Positions 6,608 through 10,314 of a stretch of 10,314 nt of DNA are shown one piece after another. Source of the stretch: JBEKTY01 sp049515555 (GTDB lineage: Bacteria > Planctomycetota > Planctomycetia > Pirellulales > Thermoguttaceae). Where the stretch lies: assembly GCA_049515555.1 (NCBI GenBank), contig JBEKTY010000230.1, positions 1 through 10,314 on the forward strand, written 5' to 3'. The notes under the pieces are model-generated. The model saw only the letters and a list, made by a program, of their open reading frames with translations. It had not been told where the DNA came from and did no database searches. The position numbers and the translations under genes were made by a program. How positions within the stretch are numbered: position 1 is the first letter of the stretch; every line of letters starts with the position of its first letter.

Positions 6608-8458
6608 TTACGCGCCGGAGAACTTCCGCACGTCGGCGCCCAGGGCCGCCAGCCGCGCCGCCTGGGCCGACTTTGTGGCCGGCAGGTTTTTGGCCGCTGC
6701 GGGCGGGTCGTAGGCGAACATGTAGAATTTCACCTTCGGCTCCGTGCCCGAGGGCCGCACGGCCACGTAATTGCCCGCCGGCGCCAGATCCAGGATGACC
6801 AGATCGCCGTGGGGTCCGCCCAGGGCCGCGGGCCGCCCGCCCGGCGGCGTCACGGTGTCGCTCAGGTAGTCTCGCACGCGGGCCACCCGCAGCCCGCCCA
6901 GGGCCGCCGGCGGCCGGGAGCGGAAGCCGGCCATCAGGGCCTGCATGGCTTCCATGCCCTGCTCGCCCGGCATCCGCACCGAAATCTGCCCCTCGCTGTG
7001 GCAGCCGTAACGCACAAACAGCTCGTCAAGCTGCTGGTGTAGCGTTCGGCCCTCGGCCTTCAGCCGGGCAGCCAGCTCGGCCAGCAGCATCGCCGCCACG
7101 GCCGCGTCCTTGTCGCGAACGTGGTCGCCGGCCAGGAAGCCGTACGATTCCTCGGCGCCGAACACGAACTCGCCGGGCCCGCGGCGATCCATCTCGCCGC
7201 CGATATACTTGAAGCCGACCAGCAAGTTGCCGGCCGTCTGCACGCCGTAGCCCTCGGCGATGCGGCGCATAAGTTCGGTGGTGACGAGCGTTTTGACCAC
7301 GTACAGCTCGGGCCGCAGCGTGCCGGCGGCCTGCCGGGCGGCCAGCAGTGAATCGGTCAGCAGCGAGCCGATCTGGTTGCCCGTCAGCGTGGCCCAGGCG
7401 GCCCCGGGCTGGGCGGTCAAGGGGGCGGCGCAGCCCAGCCGGTCGCAATCGGGATCGGTGGCCAGGATCAGATCGGCCCCCGCCTGCTTGGCCCGCTCGA
7501 TCATGGCATCGAACACGACCGCGTTTTCCGGATTGGCCACGTGATTGGGCACGTTCGTAAAGTCGGGGTCGGGCGTGGCGTGCGGCCCGAAAACCTCGAC
7601 CTCCTGAAACCCCACCGCCTTGAGCACGGGGCACACGGCCGACTGCCCGACGCCGTGCAGCGGCGAGTAGATGATCTTCAGCTCGCGGGGCCCCGGCGTG
7701 CTCTGCCGCGTAACGGCCCGCACGAAGGCCGCATCCACCTCTTCGCTGCAACAGACGATGCGGCCCGCGGCCAGCCCTTCGGCCCACGCCGTCCGCTCGA
7801 TCTGCCGCACGCGGTAGACGCAATCGATACACTCCGTATCGTGCGGCGGCAGCAGTTGCCCGCCCGTCGATCCGTAGACCTTAACGGCGTTATCGGTGGG
7901 CGGATTATGGCTGGCCGTGATCATGATCCCGCAGTCGCACTGCTTGTAACGCACGGCAAAGGAGACCTCCGGCGTGCTGCGGTAGCCCTCCAGGAAATAC
8001 ACCCGAAAGCCGGCGGCGGCCATGATCCCCGCACACAACTCGGCAAACTCGCGCGAGCGGTGCCGCGTGTCGTAGCCGATGGCACACGCCAGGGGACTGT
8101 CCCGATTTTCGTCCGACGAAAATGGGACTGTCCCCTTTACGCCGTCGCTTTTCAGTCCCCTCACGTAATCGGCCAGGCCCTGGGCGCTTTCGCCGATCGT
8201 GCGGTCGTTGATGGCGTTGGTGCCGATCGGGTACAGGCGGCCCCGCCGGCCCCCCGTGCCGAAGGGGATCGTCGTCCAGAAGACGTCCTCGAGCTGCTCC
8301 CATTTCCCGGCCGCAATGTGCTCGGCCACCTGCGGGGCATACTCGGCCAGGTACGGCTCGACGAGCCAACGGCGAATGTTCTCGACGGCCGCGGGTGAAA
8401 CCTTCCCCGCCCCGGCGGCCGACTCCAATTGCTGCAAAGCGGTGCTGGCGTTAGTCAT
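6608..8458 (-). CDS. Phospho-sugar mutase (phosphoglucomutase/phosphomannomutase)
   Basis: This 616-residue alpha-D-phosphohexomutase should interconvert hexose 6-phosphate and 1-phosphate, probably glucose or mannose, in the cytoplasm. All four signatures are present: phosphoserine loop ITASHNPP with S183, metal-binding DPDCDR (335-340), sugar-binding GAEESYG (435-441) and phosphate-binding RPSGTEPK (568-575). Length fits the long bacterial type (about 550-620). An in-frame palindromic repeat encodes residues about 104-123 (SDGVKGTVPFSSDENRDSPL) in a loop before the conserved AIGYDTRHRS. I start at ATG 8458 (MTNAS); ATG 8467 (MGIMTNAS) is equally possible, and neither has a strong ribosome site. 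The frame runs back to 8635 only because it passes through an intergenic palindrome. The gene is convergent with the large protein gene and divergent from the second mutase. Substrate choice cannot be settled from sequence. Confidence 0.93.
   Translation of the reverse strand: MTNASTALQQLESAAGAGKVSPAAVENIRRWLVEPYLAEYAPQVAEHIAAGKWEQLEDVFWTTIPFGTGGRRGRLYPIGTNAINDRTIGESAQGLADYVRGLKSDGVKGTVPFSSDENRDSPLACAIGYDTRHRSREFAELCAGIMAAAGFRVYFLEGYRSTPEVSFAVRYKQCDCGIMITASHNPPTDNAVKVYGSTGGQLLPPHDTECIDCVYRVRQIERTAWAEGLAAGRIVCCSEEVDAAFVRAVTRQSTPGPRELKIIYSPLHGVGQSAVCPVLKAVGFQEVEVFGPHATPDPDFTNVPNHVANPENAVVFDAMIERAKQAGADLILATDPDCDRLGCAAPLTAQPGAAWATLTGNQIGSLLTDSLLAARQAAGTLRPELYVVKTLVTTELMRRIAEGYGVQTAGNLLVGFKYIGGEMDRRGPGEFVFGAEESYGFLAGDHVRDKDAAVAAMLLAELAARLKAEGRTLHQQLDELFVRYGCHSEGQISVRMPGEQGMEAMQALMAGFRSRPPAALGGLRVARVRDYLSDTVTPPGGRPAALGGPHGDLVILDLAPAGNYVAVRPSGTEPKVKFYMFAYDPPAAAKNLPATKSAQAARLAALGADVRKFSGA
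8092..8135. repeat. 44-bp palindromic repeat inside the mutase coding sequence
   Basis: GGGGACTGTCCC (8092-8103) and GGGACTGTCCCC (8124-8135) flank the perfect inner arms ATTTTCGTC (8105-8113) and GACGAAAAT (8115-8123), centred on C8114. The outer arms are themselves near-palindromes, differing only at their central base. On the mutase strand it reads KGTVPFSSDENRDSP, without a stop codon. An extra CAGTCCCC at 8153-8160 looks like a further half-arm, so the inserted segment may extend to about 8160. It is unlike normal mutase sequence and probably arrived as a mobile palindrome. Confidence 0.85.
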
Positions 8459-8574
8459 GATGCCCATTGTACGGACCCGGTCCAGAGCGGAAAAGCCGTT
8501 CAGCAGGAACGTCGGGCAATCGCCAGAGCCGGAAAAGAATGTAGAATGATGCGGGAAGAAGCCAGAATCCCAAT

Positions 8575-8651
8575 GTAGCCGGCACACGCCGTGTGCCGTC
8601 CGCTGCAGCGGAAACAGGTATGGCAAACGGCACACGGCATGTGCCGGCTAC
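8575..8651. repeat. Palindromic repeat with 25-bp arms between divergent mutases
   Basis: Arms 8575-8599 and 8627-8651 are reverse complements at 24 of 25 positions, beginning GTAGCCGGCACA. The 27-base centre starts with a perfect 12-bp palindrome, CCGCTGCAGCGG (8600-8611). Each arm also contains a smaller near-palindrome (CGGCACAC...GTGTGCCG). A degenerate relative lies at 3281-3335. Its right arm ends 30 bases before the GTG of the second mutase, so it may be transcribed in that leader. Confidence 0.85.
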
Positions 8652-8667
8652 TGTGGGCCGGGCCAAC

Positions 8668-8673
8668 GGGAGA
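8668..8673 (+). promoter_or_regulatory. Ribosome binding site of the GlmM-like mutase
   Basis: GGGAGA lies 8 bases before GTG 8682 and supports this unusual start codon; no in-frame ATG lies near it, and the protein then starts MSEPIISVSGLRG as mutases of this type do. Confidence 0.6.
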
Positions 8674-8681
8674 ACCAGCGG

Positions 8682-10022
8682 GTGAGCGAGCCGATTATCA
8701 GCGTTTCGGGTTTGCGGGGCGTGGTGGGCGACTCTTTGACGCCGGAGGTGGCCCTGCGCTACGTGGCGGCCCTGGCGGCCGTGGCCCCGCCGGGCCCCAT
8801 CATCGTGGCCCGCGACGGCCGGCCCTCGGGCGAGATGCTCTCCGGGGCCGTGCACACCGGCTTGCAGGCCGCCGGCCGCGACACGTTGGAGGCCGGCATT
8901 GCCGCCACACCCACCGCCGGCGTGCTCGTGCGGCATCTTCGGGCGGCCGGGGCCGTCCAGATCACCGCTAGCCATAACCCGGCCCCCTACAACGGCCTGA
9001 AACTGTTCTCGGCCGAGGGCCGAGTCCTGCCCGCCGCCCCAGGCCGAGAAATCCTCGCCCGATACCGTCAGGCCGATACCTCGTGGGCGCCGCACGACCG
9101 GCTGGGCAACGGCCGGGAACTGCCCAACACACTGTCGGCCCACGTCGAGGCCGTGCTGGCCACCGTGGATGTCAAGCGTATCCGCCAGCGGCGGTTCCGC
9201 GTGCTTCTGGACTCGAACCACGGGGCCGGCAGCCTGCTGGGCTGGCGCCTGCTTGAGAACCTGGGCTGCGAGTTCACCATCCTGGGCGACGCGCCCGACG
9301 GCCAGTTCGAGCACCTGCCAGAGCCCACGGCCGAGAACCTCGACGGCGTACGCTCAGCCGTCACGCAGTTCGGCGCCGACGTGGGCTTCTGCCAGGACCC
9401 CGACGCCGACCGGCTGGCCGTAATCGACCGCTCGGGCCGCTACCTGGGCGAAGAATACACCCTGGCCCTGTGCGTGGATCACGTACTGCGGCACGCCCGG
9501 GGCCCGATCGTCACGAACTGCTCAACCAGCCGCATGTCGCAGGACCTGGCCGAGCGGGCCGGGGCGTCCTTCTTCCGCTCGGCGGTGGGCGAGGCCAACG
9601 TGGTCGATTGCATGCTGGCCCACGGGGCCCTCTTCGGCGGCGAGGGCAACGGCGGACCGATCGATCCCCGCGTGGGCCTGGTCCGCGATAGTTTCGTGGG
9701 CATGGCCCGGCTGCTGGACATGATGGCCGAGCGCGAGCGCACAATCGGCGAGCTGGCCGACGCCCTGCCGCGTTACAAGATCGTGAAGACCAAGGTTTCG
9801 CTGCTGCCGGAGCGGGTGCCCGCCGGCCTGGAGGCCCTCGGGCGGCATTTCGCCGCCGCGGCCGCCGACCGCCTGGACGGCCTGCGCCTGGACTGGCCCG
9901 GCCGGTGGCTCCTGGTCCGGCCCAGCAATACCGAGCCCATCGTGCGGATAGTGGCCGAGGCCGCCACCGCCGCCGAAGCCCAGCGGCTATGTAGCGAAGC
10001 GGCCGAAGTGCTGGCGGAGTAA
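8682..10022 (+). CDS. glmM: Phosphoglucosamine mutase / phosphomannomutase, GlmM-like
   Basis: This 446-residue alpha-D-phosphohexomutase probably converts glucosamine 6-phosphate to glucosamine 1-phosphate for UDP-GlcNAc synthesis, feeding peptidoglycan or lipid A. Visible motifs are the N-terminal SGLRGVVG (9-16), active-site loop ITASHNPAPYNG with S97, metal site DPDADR (239-244), GGEGNGG (319-325) in the sugar-binding position, and RPSNTEP (413-419) binding phosphate. The GEGNGG and RPSNTEP forms resemble archaeal-type GlmM/phosphomannomutases more than classical E. coli GlmM, so mannose or glucose specificity remains possible. Length (446) is standard. The start is GTG, supported by GGGAGA at 8668-8673. 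It lies head-to-head with the longer mutase (6608-8458), but the two differ in motifs and length and are not a recent duplication. Third codon positions are strongly G/C, like the other core genes. Confidence 0.9.
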   Translation: MSEPIISVSGLRGVVGDSLTPEVALRYVAALAAVAPPGPIIVARDGRPSGEMLSGAVHTGLQAAGRDTLEAGIAATPTAGVLVRHLRAAGAVQITASHNPAPYNGLKLFSAEGRVLPAAPGREILARYRQADTSWAPHDRLGNGRELPNTLSAHVEAVLATVDVKRIRQRRFRVLLDSNHGAGSLLGWRLLENLGCEFTILGDAPDGQFEHLPEPTAENLDGVRSAVTQFGADVGFCQDPDADRLAVIDRSGRYLGEEYTLALCVDHVLRHARGPIVTNCSTSRMSQDLAERAGASFFRSAVGEANVVDCMLAHGALFGGEGNGGPIDPRVGLVRDSFVGMARLLDMMAERERTIGELADALPRYKIVKTKVSLLPERVPAGLEALGRHFAAAAADRLDGLRLDWPGRWLLVRPSNTEPIVRIVAEAATAAEAQRLCSEAAEVLAE

Positions 10023-10227
10023 ATCAGTCAGGTGGGGATTTGGCGGCTGGTTCGGGTGATGCACGGGGGGCGTTCGGCGGCGCCGACGAAGCACCTGGAC
10101 TGGGTTGGCCGTAATTCTGGGTGCCGCTCGGCCCGGTTGAAGACCCTGCGGCTGTTATCTCCATCGGCCAAGGCCCATCGATTCTTATCTTCGGGCGTGA
10201 TTTTGATTCTACGTGATTGTGATGGCG
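10023..10227. other. Gap between glmM-like gene and right-edge gene
   Basis: The two genes converge here, with 205 bases between their stops. I see no convincing gene, no stem-plus-T-run terminator and no clear repeat; TCGGCG G CGCCGA near 10074 is a tight self-complementary site. The minus-strand frame 10028-10267 overlaps the partial gene in a different frame and has no protein-like features that I recognise. Confidence 0.4.
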
Positions 10228-10314
10228 TCATCCAGCGGTTTGCGCGAGAGCCTTGTAGCGTTGCCACATGGTGTCCCAGCGCTCGGATTTGAGGTACGTG
10301 CGGAGCGAAAGGAC
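10228..10314 (-). CDS. C-terminal end of an unidentified protein (5' part off the window)
   Basis: Reading the minus strand inward from the right edge gives 28 codons without a stop, VLSLRTYLKSERWDTMWQRY followed by KALAQTAG, then TGA at 10230-10228. The sequence is typical of an amphipathic C-terminal helix, and the codons are well balanced. The start lies outside the window, so a list of frames with start codons would miss it. I cannot name the protein. Confidence 0.55.
   Translation of the reverse strand, partial: VLSLRTYLKSERWDTMWQRYKALAQTAG

Larger units (their letters stand above)
8459..8681. promoter_or_regulatory. Divergent intergenic region between the two mutase genes
   Basis: This 223-bp gap must hold promoters for both mutases. 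Bases 8575-8651 are the palindromic repeat. The AT-richer stretch at about 8530-8575 (GGAAAAGAATGTAGAATGAT) is the best place for a promoter, but I cannot assign boxes. A ribosome site for the plus-strand mutase is at 8668-8673; none is clear for the minus-strand one. Confidence 0.4.

Noticed and set aside
7541..8398. 285-codon plus-strand frame inside the phospho-sugar mutase
   Set aside because: It is antisense to conserved mutase motifs. Its GTVPIFVRRKWDCPL segment is only the palindrome read in another frame.
8459..8635. Upstream extension of the first mutase to an ATG at 8635
   Set aside because: The added residues come from the 8575-8651 palindrome and intergenic DNA, not from mutase sequence.
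8451..9314. 287-codon minus-strand frame across the second mutase start
   Set aside because: It is antisense to the GlmM-like N-terminal half and runs through the intergenic palindrome; no protein-like motif.
1..10314. tRNA, rRNA or riboswitch
   Set aside because: I looked in the gaps between genes and saw no cloverleaf, rRNA-like stretch or familiar riboswitch core; a covariance-model search would be needed to exclude small RNAs.

Overview
The window most likely comes from a member of the Planctomycetota, perhaps Pirellulales. The reasons are the high GC of the core genes, an RsmD-type methyltransferase of the form I associate with that phylum, a large secreted or anchored protein of unknown family, and several dispersed palindromic repeats of a kind I recall from planctomycete intergenic regions. 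This assignment is inference from memory; no search was run. Most genes look like ordinary chromosomal housekeeping genes. The left edge is different: a hand count gives 31/60 G+C at 121-180 against 45/60 at 5161-5220.

Layout from left to right. Bases 1-828 (+) hold the C-terminal part of a beta-class-like DNA methyltransferase; its catalytic DPPY-type motif is not in the window, and the reading frame is unconvincing before about base 110-145. Bases 829-1154 are gene-free, with a short hairpin and an imperfect inverted repeat. On the minus strand, 1155-2264 is an exported cyclophilin-type peptidylprolyl isomerase. It is divergent from rsmD (2469-3203, +), and the region between them carries a heptamer repeat in inverted orientation. 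Next is a 1051-residue protein of unknown function (3361-6516, +), with an N-terminal membrane anchor, a long Pro/Ala/Glu-rich stalk with internal repeats, and a large C-terminal region. A phospho-sugar mutase (6608-8458, -) converges on it, and the two stop codons are separated by a near-perfect 31-bp inverted repeat. A second mutase, of the GlmM/archaeal phosphomannomutase type (8682-10022, +), diverges from the first across another palindrome with 25-bp arms. The right edge contains the last 28 codons of a minus-strand gene (10228-10314).

Functionally, the two head-to-head alpha-D-phosphohexomutases probably supply sugar phosphates: glucose or mannose 1-phosphate from one, glucosamine 1-phosphate from the other. 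RsmD acts in 16S rRNA modification and the cyclophilin in folding of exported proteins. I see no operon; almost every neighbouring pair is divergent or convergent.

The most interesting feature is not a gene. Palindromic repeats of at least four unrelated sequence types sit at gene boundaries, and one has entered the mutase coding sequence in frame without breaking it. I did not find a convincing new multi-gene system.
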